This document shows, piece after piece, positions 1 to 6,557 of a stretch of 7,932 nt of DNA. Below the pieces are notes generated by a model that worked only from the letters and a program-made list of their open reading frames with translations, did not search any database and was not told where the DNA came from. A program made the position numbers and the translations under genes. The DNA lies in the NCBI GenBank assembly GCA_900552775.1, contig USAP01000073.1:1-7932 (forward strand), written 5' to 3'. Position 1 is the first letter of the stretch. Each line of letters begins with the position of its first letter. The stretch comes from an uncultured Eubacteriales bacterium (lineage in GTDB: Bacteria; Bacillota; Clostridia; UMGS1883; UMGS1540).

Positions 1-1
1 A

Positions 2-40
2 GCCTTTTTTAACGCTGAAATTCGCAAAAAAGATGTTTAG
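2..40 (+). CDS. possible 3' end of a gene entering from the left
   Basis: Frame 2 is open from the window edge and reads AFFNAEIRKKDV followed by TAG at 38-40. The stop lies 19 bases before a + strand terminator-like hairpin with a T run, the usual layout for the end of a gene. Only twelve residues are visible, so no family can be named. Frame 3 is also open, to a stop inside the hairpin, which makes the choice of frame uncertain. The basis is position and terminator geometry only. Confidence 0.3.
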   Translation, partial: AFFNAEIRKKDV

Positions 41-59
41 CAGGGCAATACTTCCTTGC

Positions 60-106
60 CGGGCTGCTTAAAAAGTCAACCGACTTTTTAAACAGCCCGC
101 TTTTTT
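60..106 (+). terminator. rho-independent terminator for the gene left of the window
   Basis: Arms 60-77 and 82-99 pair over 18 positions with one mismatch (C67 against A92) around a four-base loop, and a run of six T follows at 101-106 on the + strand. On the minus strand the same mismatch becomes a G-U pair, so the hairpin also forms there, but no T run follows directly. The stop codon of the minus-strand ThrE-like gene (88-90) lies inside the right arm, so the two convergent transcripts overlap here. A weaker minus-direction candidate further on pairs GGCAA with TTGCC (44-60) and is followed by a T run at about 27-32. Confidence 0.72.
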
Positions 107-537
107 ATAAACTTGGATATTATAAGATTAAATACAAGTTTTGAAACGACAAGACCTACGGCAATCGCGCCGCCTATTTTTACTGTATAAAGCAAATTGC
201 TTAAAAAACTTGCGTTTTCACCGCGGAGAAAATCCTCCATGGTATAAAATATTCTTGCTCCCGGTACGAGCGGCACCATACCGATTATAAGATACAGCGT
301 TACGGGAACCTTGCGCAGGCGCGCAAGTATTTCTGCCTGAAGACCGAGGGCCGCCGCAGCAAAAAGATATTGCATTATATCGGTTTTGAACATTCCGCCG
401 AAAAGCAGATATACAAGCCACGAGAGCATTCCGCAAAGCCCGGAAAGAAATACATCAGCTCCTCTCACGTTAAAAAGAAAGCAAAAGCCGCATGAGCCGA
501 AAAAAGCATAAAGACACGGCAAAACAAATTCCTGCAT
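88..537 (-). CDS. threonine/serine exporter family protein, C-terminal half (ThrE_2 / YjjB-like)
   Basis: This 149-residue, very hydrophobic protein has about four or five predicted membrane segments. It carries the motif PLVPGARIFYTM at about residues 89-100, matching the conserved 'LVPG' segment of the ThrE C-terminal family (ThrE_2, PF12821), and its length is normal for the split form. The start at 537 follows a strong GAGGTGA site overlapping the upstream stop codon: the sequence runs TAGAGGTGATTTTCT then ATG, leaving 12 bases between the genes, so the two are almost certainly co-transcribed. In known ThrE proteins both halves are fused. In E. coli the split pair YjjP/YjjB has been linked to succinate export, so serine/threonine is not the only possible substrate. 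Membrane location and family are well supported; the substrate is not visible in the sequence. Confidence 0.9.
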   Translation of the reverse strand: MQEFVLPCLYAFFGSCGFCFLFNVRGADVFLSGLCGMLSWLVYLLFGGMFKTDIMQYLFAAAALGLQAEILARLRKVPVTLYLIIGMVPLVPGARIFYTMEDFLRGENASFLSNLLYTVKIGGAIAVGLVVSKLVFNLIISKFIKKRAV

Positions 538-549
538 AGAAAATCACCT

Positions 550-1317
550 CTACATAATAACGATTGCCGCCGCAACGCCCACAGCGATTGCGGTTGCGGT
601 GACGAGTGCTTCCGTAAGCCGCAGAAAACCCGAGAGATAGTCCTTGGCAAGAAAATCGCGCATACTGTTTGTTATGGCGATGCCGGGCACCAGCGTCATC
701 AAAACACCGATTATAATTTTTGTCCCGTCTATATAAGGAACACGCATTTCAACGGAAAACGATATAAGAGCCGTTACGGCGCTGCACACAATAATTCCTG
801 TAAAGACTCCGCCGCCGATTCGCCGCAGAAGTATATCTATAATGCAAGTCAGAATTCCGACAAAGAATGCAACCACACCGGCAGGTGCATTTCCGCCGAA
901 AAACATTGCAAACGAGGCGGAAATTATTCCGTATCCGAATATGCGCATATACTGTGGATAAACGGGGCTTGTTTTTATTTTTTTGATTTCCTCTTCCACT
1001 TCCGCACGGGATGGGGTGCATACGCATATTCGGCGTGAAAGTGAATTAAGCATGCATATTTTGTCGAAATCATAGCTGTAGCCTTTCACACGCCATGTTT
1101 CGGTACGGCTTTGCCCCGCTGTATTGTATACGGTCACGGTTATATTTGAACCTATGGCAAAAACATGTGAGCCGTGAACGCCGTCATACGAAGCGCATAT
1201 TCTTGAAATGGTGTCCTCAACGCGCTGAATTTCGGCACCGCAGCGAAGGAGATTAAATCCGACGCTCATGGCAATATAAAGCACATCATCGAGAACGGTA
1301 AGCTTTGTTTGTTCCAT
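550..1317 (-). CDS. threonine/serine exporter family protein, N-terminal half (ThrE / YjjP-like)
   Basis: This 255-residue protein has a soluble N-terminal region of about 115 residues, then about five membrane segments. Diagnostic family motifs (ThrE, PF06738) are GAEIQRVEDTI at about residues 27-37 and LVPGIAITNSMRD towards the C-terminus. It is the partner of the 149-residue downstream gene; together they would form the inner-membrane exporter. The start at 1317 (MEQTKL) is chosen because GGGAG sits seven bases upstream. An in-frame ATG at 1356 exists, but it lies upstream of the -10 box at 1347-1352 and would not be on the transcript. A sigma-A-type promoter directly upstream suggests ordinary vegetative expression. 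Exporter of small amino acids or dicarboxylates is a family-level statement; the transported compound is inferred. Confidence 0.9.
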   Translation of the reverse strand: MEQTKLTVLDDVLYIAMSVGFNLLRCGAEIQRVEDTISRICASYDGVHGSHVFAIGSNITVTVYNTAGQSRTETWRVKGYSYDFDKICMLNSLSRRICVCTPSRAEVEEEIKKIKTSPVYPQYMRIFGYGIISASFAMFFGGNAPAGVVAFFVGILTCIIDILLRRIGGGVFTGIIVCSAVTALISFSVEMRVPYIDGTKIIIGVLMTLVPGIAITNSMRDFLAKDYLSGFLRLTEALVTATAIAVGVAAAIVIM

Positions 1318-1346
1318 GTTTTTCTCCCAAATATAAATCTTTTTAT

Positions 1347-1375
1347 ATTTTAGCACATTAAAGTGATTTTGGCAA
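1347..1375 (-). promoter_or_regulatory. sigma-A-type promoter of the exporter operon
   Basis: Read on the minus strand, -35 TTGCCA (1370-1375) and -10 TAAAAT (1347-1352) are separated by exactly 17 bases. Transcription would start near 1340, giving a leader of about 23 bases before the ATG at 1317. The match to TTGACA/TATAAT is 5/6 in each box. Confidence 0.7.
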
Positions 1376-1390
1376 CATGTTTAAAATAAA

Positions 1391-1420
1391 TTGAATAAAA
1401 AATTTATGTTTGGCTATACT
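1391..1420 (+). promoter_or_regulatory. candidate promoter of the small coat-protein genes
   Basis: TTGAAT (1391-1396) and TATACT (1415-1420) are 18 bases apart and would start transcription close to 1427, shortly before the ribosome binding site at 1432-1440. The same bases also resemble a forespore sigma-G promoter (TGAATA, 17 bases, TATACTT), which would suit spore genes. The sequence alone does not decide between the two. Confidence 0.45.
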
Positions 1421-1446
1421 TATTGACAGAAAGGAAGGTGAAGAGA

Positions 1447-1629
1447 ATGACACCAAAAGAGCTTTTGTACGTGGAAGATTCTCTTAATATGGAAAGCCAG
1501 CTTGCAACAAAATGTAATGACTATGCAAGCAAGGTCAGTGATACGGTATTAAAAACAACGCTTACGGAATTGGCGGCACAGCATGCACAGCATTATAATT
1601 TGCTGCTTTCGCAGCTTGGAAAATGGTAG
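1447..1629 (+). CDS. small helical protein paired with a CotF-type coat protein
   Basis: This 60-residue protein begins MTPKELLYVEDSL and is predicted to be all-helical, most likely a helical hairpin like part of a ferritin-type bundle. The C-terminal half is rich in Q, H and L (AAQHAQHYNLLLSQL). The ATG at 1447 is chosen over a TTG at 1423 because AGGAAGGTGA at 1432-1440 lies just upstream of it and would otherwise be inside the gene. The stop is 13 bases before the next start, so the two genes form an operon. Small proteins of this type occur next to CotF-like genes in spore-forming Clostridia and are often annotated as spore coat proteins; that role is inferred from the neighbour. No catalytic motif is seen. 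Confidence 0.78.
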   Translation: MTPKELLYVEDSLNMESQLATKCNDYASKVSDTVLKTTLTELAAQHAQHYNLLLSQLGKW

Positions 1630-1642
1630 AAAGGGGTAAATT

Positions 1643-1906
1643 ATGAACGAAATAAAGCAGAATATGAGCGACAGGGAGTATATGGATGATATTCTTCTGA
1701 CAAGTAAAACACTTTCGGCAATGTATCATTATGCAGTGCAGGAATCATCTACAAACGATGTACACACAAACTTTAAAAATATACTGAATGATTCTCTGGA
1801 TATGCAGCACAGGATTTTTTCACAGATGGAGCAGAAGGGCTGGTACAATATGCAGCCTGCGCCTCAAAATGAAATTGATCAGGTCAAACAAAAGTTTACA
1901 CAATAA
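1643..1906 (+). CDS. spore coat protein, CotF family
   Basis: This 87-residue protein matches the Coat F family (PF07875). It opens with SDREYMDDILLTSKTL, continues with the helix LNDSLDMQHRIFSQMEQKGWY and ends in PAPQNEIDQVKQKF, a terminal pattern typical of clostridial CotF-like proteins. There is no signal peptide, as expected for a coat protein made in the mother cell or forespore. AAGGGG lies about seven bases before the ATG. It is the second gene of a two-gene unit and is followed by a very strong hairpin about 75 bases after its stop. In B. subtilis, CotF is a minor coat component made as a precursor and cleaved; whether this short form is processed is unknown. The family call is firm; the exact layer of the spore is not visible. 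Confidence 0.88.
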   Translation: MNEIKQNMSDREYMDDILLTSKTLSAMYHYAVQESSTNDVHTNFKNILNDSLDMQHRIFSQMEQKGWYNMQPAPQNEIDQVKQKFTQ

Positions 1907-1979
1907 GGCTGACTGATATAAGAAAAGCGCAGAAAAATATACAAATCGTATAAAGCAAAAAACTGATATAAAAGTGCTT

Positions 1980-2030
1980 GAGGAGCTGCAGCAAAACGAT
2001 TTCGTTTTGCTGCAGCTCCTCGTTGTTTTT
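1980..2030. terminator. long perfect hairpin between convergent genes, probably a bidirectional terminator
   Basis: Arms 1980-1999 and 2002-2021 are perfect 20-base reverse complements with only two bases (TT) between them. On the + strand GTTGTTTTT follows, giving a T-rich tail for the coat-protein operon. On the minus strand the tail is weaker (AAGCACTTTTAT) but may still serve the amidase gene ending at 2043. Each arm holds a CTGCAG palindrome, so the arms can also fold on themselves. Confidence 0.75.
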
Positions 2031-2042
2031 CTTATGCATAGA

Positions 2043-2714
2043 TTATTTGTTTCTTATATAATTAACCGTTTTTCTCGCAAGCCAATACGCGTCCGTATCG
2101 GTTTGCAGCTTCTCAAGCCACTTGTCGGTTTCCGAAATAATACCTCTCTCGCGAAGCTCCCACACGATGTCATTAACGCTTGTAAGCTCCTTCACCGGTT
2201 TCACCAGCTTTCTTTTAAAATTTTTCCACTCCGCGGGATTATTCACAAACGGCGCGGGGCATATTTTGTTCCACACGTCAAAGTGCCTTATGACATTCTC
2301 GGGCGATATGTTATACTTTGCCATTAAAAACCTTGTAAGCTCCAGAGCGTTATTTACGGTCTCGGGCTTAAAATACCAGCCGCCGTCACTTGCAGGCTTT
2401 CCGCTGCCGTTTCTGTTTCGGGAACAAAGCTCAATGCTTATTGAATTTGCGTTGCGGCATTCTTTGTGTTTGTAAACTTTTGTGCCGCCCACGCTCCACG
2501 CCGTGTCGGAATCTTTCACGCTCTGGTAAATTATATTCCCTTCGTCCACAAAATAATGTGCCGAAGCTTCAATTTTTGCACTTGCGTAATAATCGGCATT
2601 GTTTTTTGCCGTGTCGCCGTTTCCCGCGGTGTAGTGAATCACTATGTACTTAATGGGTGAAGTGCGCCCCTTTTTGTAATTTGCCGCGTTGCAGGCTTTA
2701 AATACTATGTTCAT
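2043..2714 (-). CDS. N-acetylmuramoyl-L-alanine amidase (Amidase_2, endolysin type)
   Basis: This 223-residue enzyme would hydrolyse the bond between N-acetylmuramic acid and L-alanine in peptidoglycan. The Amidase_2 / T7-lysozyme fold covers about residues 15-165. Visible zinc ligands are H27 (IVIHYTAG), H144 (VIRHFDVW) and C152 (KICPAP); SAHYFVDE at 51-58 and ISIELC at 92-97 are further family hallmarks. The C-terminal 45 residues (VWELRERGIIS, then W-L repeats ending YIRNK) form a helical tail common in clostridial phage-type endolysins. There is no signal peptide, so release would need a holin or cell lysis. GGGAGG sits six bases before the ATG. No phage genes lie nearby. It could be a solitary prophage remnant or, given the neighbouring coat genes, a mother-cell-lysis or germination enzyme like B. 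subtilis CwlH; that role is inference. Confidence 0.92.
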   Translation of the reverse strand: MNIVFKACNAANYKKGRTSPIKYIVIHYTAGNGDTAKNNADYYASAKIEASAHYFVDEGNIIYQSVKDSDTAWSVGGTKVYKHKECRNANSISIELCSRNRNGSGKPASDGGWYFKPETVNNALELTRFLMAKYNISPENVIRHFDVWNKICPAPFVNNPAEWKNFKRKLVKPVKELTSVNDIVWELRERGIISETDKWLEKLQTDTDAYWLARKTVNYIRNK

Positions 2715-2803
2715 GCTATTCCTCCCTTATGATTTCTTGTATTCTATTAAATCATATGAGGAAAATGGCTTTCAATGGCTGAAAAAAATATAATTTAAAA
2801 TTT

Positions 2804-4507
2804 TTATTCCACAAGTTCGGCGGCGCGTTCAACGGCATATCGCAAAGTCGGGTGGCGTATGACAAAATGTATTGAAGGAGAATTGGATTTTGAAATCAAT
2901 ACACGGTCTCCTTCTGCAATGTGGATGTTTATATTTCTGAAGCTGCCGCCGCGGCAAAGCTGTACTGTAAACCTGCCGTGGTTTTTTGAATATTTTTCGG
3001 TTTGTGCAAGATGCTCTGTGTATTCGTCGTAAGTGTACAAAATTGTTTCACCGCAAAAAGCTCCGGAAACGGATAGGGAAACGGGGTGTTGAGAAAATTC
3101 CTCCTCGGAGGGCTTTATAATGCGCATTTCCCATAAAGAGTTTTTCAAAGCTTTTTCGGCAAGCCCGCGCTGAAAAGCGGCACAGCGCAGAATTTGTTCT
3201 GTGTTCTCTTTTTTTATGCCGCGTTTTTTAAAGATTTTTTCAAGAAATTTTTCGTCCGCCGTGAAAAGAGGGGGAGAGGAAACAAGGCTTTTGTATTGTG
3301 CGGCTTTTGAAACCGCAGACATCAAAAGCGTTTCAAAATTTACTGCGGATTCCTCGCGGTATATTTCCATAAGAGGCAGAGCGGATTTTTTTATAAGTTC
3401 GCTTCTCTCTGCGTAATAGCTCATATCTTCATCACGGTTGCTTAATATGTAACGTCCTTTTTCATGATACGGATAAATACATTCACCCGAAAGCACCGCG
3501 GCGCCTGAAATGTTCAGAAAATGACCGAAAACGCGGCTTTCGGCGTTTTTCAGATAGAACGGTGAAATTTGTCCTGTCATGTAAAGAGGAATCCAGCCTT
3601 CAAGACCTAAAAGAAGCTCGGAAAACGGTCGGTTCAGGCAATGGACAACATCAAGATGTAAGCCTTTTTTAAGCATAAAGGCAAGACCCATCATATATTT
3701 TTTTACAAAATCCCGGTCTTTTGCCATGTCGTCCATAGGCATGTCACTGTACATAAAAACGCGTTTGCGCGATTTGGAAAGCGCTGTTGCCCGTAAAAAA
3801 TCAAGCTCTCCGCATTTCATTTTTTCGAGTCCGCGGTAAATACGCAGCTTCGGAAAAGAAAAGGGTGTGGTGGGCACTTTGATTTTATCGAATTTTACGG
3901 AACTGATATATTCGTTTAAGTCAAACTCATCGAGTTTGCGAAGAAATGCAGAGGCATTATATTCGTCATCGGGTATTTCGCTGCCATCCGTAAGCCATGA
4001 CGCAACGGAGCTTGCCGAAAACTCTTTGCACTTTGTGACGGTACATACGGTTTCACGGCTTTTCGGAAACCGCGCCAAAATATAAAGTGACACTTCGTAT
4101 GCAAATTTTTCAGGGTCCGCGGCACGTCTCTGTCCGCTGCGGATTCTGGATATATAAGAAGCGTCAAATTTTAAAGACTTGGCAAGCTCTGAAACATTTA
4201 CAGAAAGAGCATCAAACAATATATTAAGTTTTTTGCGCATGGATTCGTGATTAAAGTTTTCTTCGGAAAGCGCTTGTTGAAGTTTTGACGTAATTTCGGA
4301 CAGATTACATTTCGGAATCCCGTTTTTAACTGCCAGTTCGGAAATAGCGCGGCAGAGTGCGGAAAAATCGTCACTGTTATTTTTGGGTGTGCGTTCTCCG
4401 CTGCGATATCGGCTTACGGTAGCGGCGGAAAGTCCGGAAAATTCCGCGATTTCTTTTCCTGTGCACCCTATCAAATCTATATATTTGTTAAGTTTCTCAT
4501 AAAACAT
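2804..4507 (-). CDS. multi-HTH (XRE-like) transcriptional regulator with a large uncharacterised domain
   Basis: This 567-residue cytoplasmic protein starts with two tandem XRE-like helix-turn-helix modules: residues 5-45 (GKEIAEFSGLSAATVSRYRSGERTP) split as a helix, turn and recognition helix, and residues 97-130 (VSELAKSLKF, then DASYISRIRSGQRR). A third, degenerate copy may lie at about 160-190 (SASSVASWLTDGSEIPDD). Residues 210-350 form a conserved-looking core with RVFMYSDMPMDDM, LHLDVVHCLNRP and EGWIPLYMTGQISPFYL. From memory, similar long HTH proteins are common in Clostridia, but I know of no assigned ligand. The start at 4507 has AGAGGTGA six bases upstream. It is divergent from the LRR operon, and a palindrome in the shared gap is the obvious binding site. 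Regulation of the LRR genes and of itself is inferred. Confidence 0.82.
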   Translation of the reverse strand: MFYEKLNKYIDLIGCTGKEIAEFSGLSAATVSRYRSGERTPKNNSDDFSALCRAISELAVKNGIPKCNLSEITSKLQQALSEENFNHESMRKKLNILFDALSVNVSELAKSLKFDASYISRIRSGQRRAADPEKFAYEVSLYILARFPKSRETVCTVTKCKEFSASSVASWLTDGSEIPDDEYNASAFLRKLDEFDLNEYISSVKFDKIKVPTTPFSFPKLRIYRGLEKMKCGELDFLRATALSKSRKRVFMYSDMPMDDMAKDRDFVKKYMMGLAFMLKKGLHLDVVHCLNRPFSELLLGLEGWIPLYMTGQISPFYLKNAESRVFGHFLNISGAAVLSGECIYPYHEKGRYILSNRDEDMSYYAERSELIKKSALPLMEIYREESAVNFETLLMSAVSKAAQYKSLVSSPPLFTADEKFLEKIFKKRGIKKENTEQILRCAAFQRGLAEKALKNSLWEMRIIKPSEEEFSQHPVSLSVSGAFCGETILYTYDEYTEHLAQTEKYSKNHGRFTVQLCRGGSFRNINIHIAEGDRVLISKSNSPSIHFVIRHPTLRYAVERAAELVE

Positions 4508-4560
4508 ATTATGTCACCTCTTAAGAACAGTTTATCACATTATTGTAAAAAAGAAAAGGA

Positions 4561-4593
4561 ATTTCCGAAAAAGTCATTGACATTTTTGGAAAT
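4561..4593. promoter_or_regulatory. 33-bp imperfect palindrome, candidate operator
   Basis: Left arm ATTTCCGAAAAAGTCA (4561-4576) and right arm TGACATTTTTGGAAAT (4578-4593) are reverse complements at 14 of 16 positions around the single base T4577. It lies four bases upstream of the -35 box of the LRR operon and 54 bases upstream of the regulator's ATG. Its size would fit two HTH units of a dimer. No T run follows on the + strand and the position is upstream of the promoter, so it is not a terminator. That the divergent regulator binds here is inferred. Confidence 0.6.
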
Positions 4594-4597
4594 CATC

Positions 4598-4626
4598 TTT
4601 ACTGATTTACCGTTTAATGATATAAT
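4598..4626 (+). promoter_or_regulatory. sigma-A-type promoter of the LRR surface-protein operon
   Basis: TTTACT (4598-4603) and a perfect TATAAT (4621-4626) are 17 bases apart. Transcription would start near 4633, giving a leader of about 27 bases that includes GAAAGGA before the ATG at 4660. The -35 box is weak (4/6) and sits just downstream of the palindrome, which suits activation, or repression by blocking polymerase entry. Confidence 0.72.
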
Positions 4627-4659
4627 AAAACAAAAATAAAGTGAAAGGATGCTTACAAA

Positions 4660-6534
4660 ATGAATTTAAAAAAAATCATATGCTGTGCGCTGACCTCTGT
4701 TATGCTTGCCGGCATCGGAACAAGTGCATATGCATGGAGCATTTACGACACGGACTATGGAATGGAGTGGTATGAGGGAAGCAAAACGGCCGTGACAGAG
4801 GATATGGTTGAACTGCGCGAAAAGGATTCTATTGATTCGGTGGTTTATACTATCCGCGATGACGGCTCGGCAATGATTACAAGTTATTCGGCGAAATTCT
4901 GGTACGATCCCGATCCGAATTTTTCGGTTGAACTTAATATTCCGTCGGAGATAGACGGTCACACGGTTACGGCGATAGGCGACGGAGCACTTCGTGAAAG
5001 CGCAACAAAAATTTCCGGCATCACACTGCCGCCTACGATAAAAGAAATCGGAAACAGAGCCATTGACTGCAGATACTTAAAATATCTTAAATTAAACGAC
5101 GGACTTGAGGTTATAAAAGATTACGCCATTAACTGCGGTGACCTACTTGAAACACTGGTTATCCCCGAAAGCGTGAAATACATAGGCGACGAGGCAATCA
5201 GCGGCGAGGCGCTTAAAAACATAACTATGCCGAGCAATGTTGAATACATGGGAAAAAGGATCTTTTTCGGCTCGGCATATGATAAGGATGCAAATAACCG
5301 CGTTGACGGCATTCAGTATCACGGGCAGTATTTAATAGCGGGAATTAGAATCGGCTATGCCGAAATTGACAATCCCGACCCCTCCGCACCGACCGAAAAC
5401 AAACAGATTCACGAATGGGAAGCTGTCGGCGATATTGAAATACGCGAGGGTACAACTCTTATGGGTGTTGACGCATTTGAAATGTCGGATATTACATCGG
5501 TTGAATTTCCGTCAACTTTAAAATCCATCTCAAAACTCGGGTTTTACTGGTGCGAAAAGCTTAACAATGTTGTCATTCCCGGCACGGTGAAAGAAATCGG
5601 CGACAATGCCTTTTCGTGGTGCGAAAGCCTTTCAAATCTTACCATTGAAGAGGGCGTTGAGCATATCGGCGAGGCGGCATTTTTCAGATGCAACAACTTG
5701 AATGAAGTAACTATTCCGAAAAGTGTAAAACAAATTGATATGCACGCCTTCGGCTGGGACTATGTAAACGATTATGATGTGCGAAACGAAAATCTTGTTA
5801 TAAAGTGCTACAGCGGCACGGCTGCCGAGCAGTATGCAAAAGACAACGGCTTTAAGTGTATTTTGCTTGATACGGGCGAAATAATTGAAAAAGGTGAACC
5901 TACCGCTGCCGCCGACGACAGATATGTATGTGAGGAAAAAGGCGATAAATGTGCGGTGAAAAGGTTTAAGGATTTAAAGAGTGCGGATGGCGATCCGGCT
6001 CACAGCGGAATTGAATTTTGCTTGGATAACGGTATTATGGCAGGAACGGGCTCCGATACATTTTCACCCGACAGCAGCATCACAAGAGCACAGTTTGCAA
6101 CAATGTTTTACCGCCTTGCGGGCTCTCCCGAAACAGGTGAAAGCTCAAAGTTTACGGATTTAACTCAGGACTGGTATAAAAGGGCTGTTGCGTGGGCGGC
6201 GTCAAATGGTATTTTAAACGGCACGGGAGAGTCAACTTTCTCGCCCGACGATGTTATAACAAGAGAACAGATAGCGGCTATATTCTATCGCTATGCGCAG
6301 TCAAAAGGGCTTGATATGTCAATTGATGATTCATATGCCCTTGATAGCTACAACGACTTTGCGGATATATCCGATTATGCGAAAATCCCTGTTGAATGGT
6401 GCTTTAAAGAAAACGTTATGTTTATATACTCGGTTAACGGATATGAATATGCAATATACCCGAAGGTTGCTCCGTCAAGAGCTGATACGGCAACCATGTT
6501 TTGGAAGTTTTCGTATGAACTTAAAAACAATTAA
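4660..6534 (+). CDS. secreted BspA-type leucine-rich-repeat protein with three SLH wall-anchoring repeats
   Basis: This 624-residue protein has a Sec signal peptide at residues 1-25 (NLKKII start, hydrophobic core, cleavage after AYA). A linker follows, then LRR_5/BspA-type repeats from about 85 to 400, with typical units such as LNNVVIPGTVKEIGDNAFSWC. The solenoid is closed by a cap ending YSGTAAEQYAKDNGFKC. Three SLH repeats occupy about 435-490, 497-550 and 566-620; the key segments are FSPDSSITRAQFATMFYRLA, FSPDDVITREQIAAIFYRYA and a more diverged PSRADTATMFWKF. SLH trimers bind pyruvylated secondary cell-wall polymers, so the protein should sit on the cell surface. LRR proteins of this type often bind host or other cell surfaces; the ligand here is unknown. 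Two sections (200-260 and 365-380) interrupt the repeats. A promoter and possible operator lie upstream; the next gene starts 20 bases downstream. Confidence 0.93.
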   Translation: MNLKKIICCALTSVMLAGIGTSAYAWSIYDTDYGMEWYEGSKTAVTEDMVELREKDSIDSVVYTIRDDGSAMITSYSAKFWYDPDPNFSVELNIPSEIDGHTVTAIGDGALRESATKISGITLPPTIKEIGNRAIDCRYLKYLKLNDGLEVIKDYAINCGDLLETLVIPESVKYIGDEAISGEALKNITMPSNVEYMGKRIFFGSAYDKDANNRVDGIQYHGQYLIAGIRIGYAEIDNPDPSAPTENKQIHEWEAVGDIEIREGTTLMGVDAFEMSDITSVEFPSTLKSISKLGFYWCEKLNNVVIPGTVKEIGDNAFSWCESLSNLTIEEGVEHIGEAAFFRCNNLNEVTIPKSVKQIDMHAFGWDYVNDYDVRNENLVIKCYSGTAAEQYAKDNGFKCILLDTGEIIEKGEPTAAADDRYVCEEKGDKCAVKRFKDLKSADGDPAHSGIEFCLDNGIMAGTGSDTFSPDSSITRAQFATMFYRLAGSPETGESSKFTDLTQDWYKRAVAWAASNGILNGTGESTFSPDDVITREQIAAIFYRYAQSKGLDMSIDDSYALDSYNDFADISDYAKIPVEWCFKENVMFIYSVNGYEYAIYPKVAPSRADTATMFWKFSYELKNN

Positions 6535-6540
6535 TGCAAA

Positions 6541-6557
6541 AAGGATGGTGTAAATTG
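6541..6557 (+). promoter_or_regulatory. ribosome binding site fixing a TTG start
   Basis: AAGGATGGTG (6541-6550) lies just before TTG at 6555-6557. Starting at TTG yields a clean signal peptide (MKKRLLAF). The in-frame ATG at 6534, overlapping the previous stop, would put the acidic-free leader MQKGWCK before it and would have no ribosome binding site of its own. Confidence 0.7.

Noticed and set aside
1318..1356. Longer start (ATG at 1356) for the ThrE N-terminal half
   Set aside because: It lies upstream of the -10 box at 1347-1352, has no good ribosome binding site, and the added 13 residues are not family-like.
1423..1446. TTG start for the 60-residue helical protein
   Set aside because: The strong AGGAAGGTGA site at 1432-1440 falls inside this extension and serves the ATG at 1447.
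1974..2653. Several + strand open frames over the amidase gene
   Set aside because: They are antisense shadows of a clear Amidase_2 gene, and one begins inside the long hairpin. They show no ribosome binding sites or recognisable protein features.
2715..2803. Promoter and terminator between the regulator and the amidase
   Set aside because: Only A/T-rich weak pairing and imperfect -10-like sequences (CATATGAT, TAGAAT) were seen, with no matched -35 box. The amidase may be read through from the regulator or have its own unrecognised promoter.
4508..4560. Promoter for the regulator on the minus strand
   Set aside because: TACAAT (4542-4547) and GATAAA (4531-4536) are possible -10 boxes but neither has an acceptable -35 box, so no call is made, though one must exist nearby.
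4577..4626. TTGACA (4577-4582) as the -35 box for TATAAT at 4621
   Set aside because: The spacing is 38 bases, far too long. TTTACT at 4598 gives the correct 17. The TTGACA is part of the palindrome.
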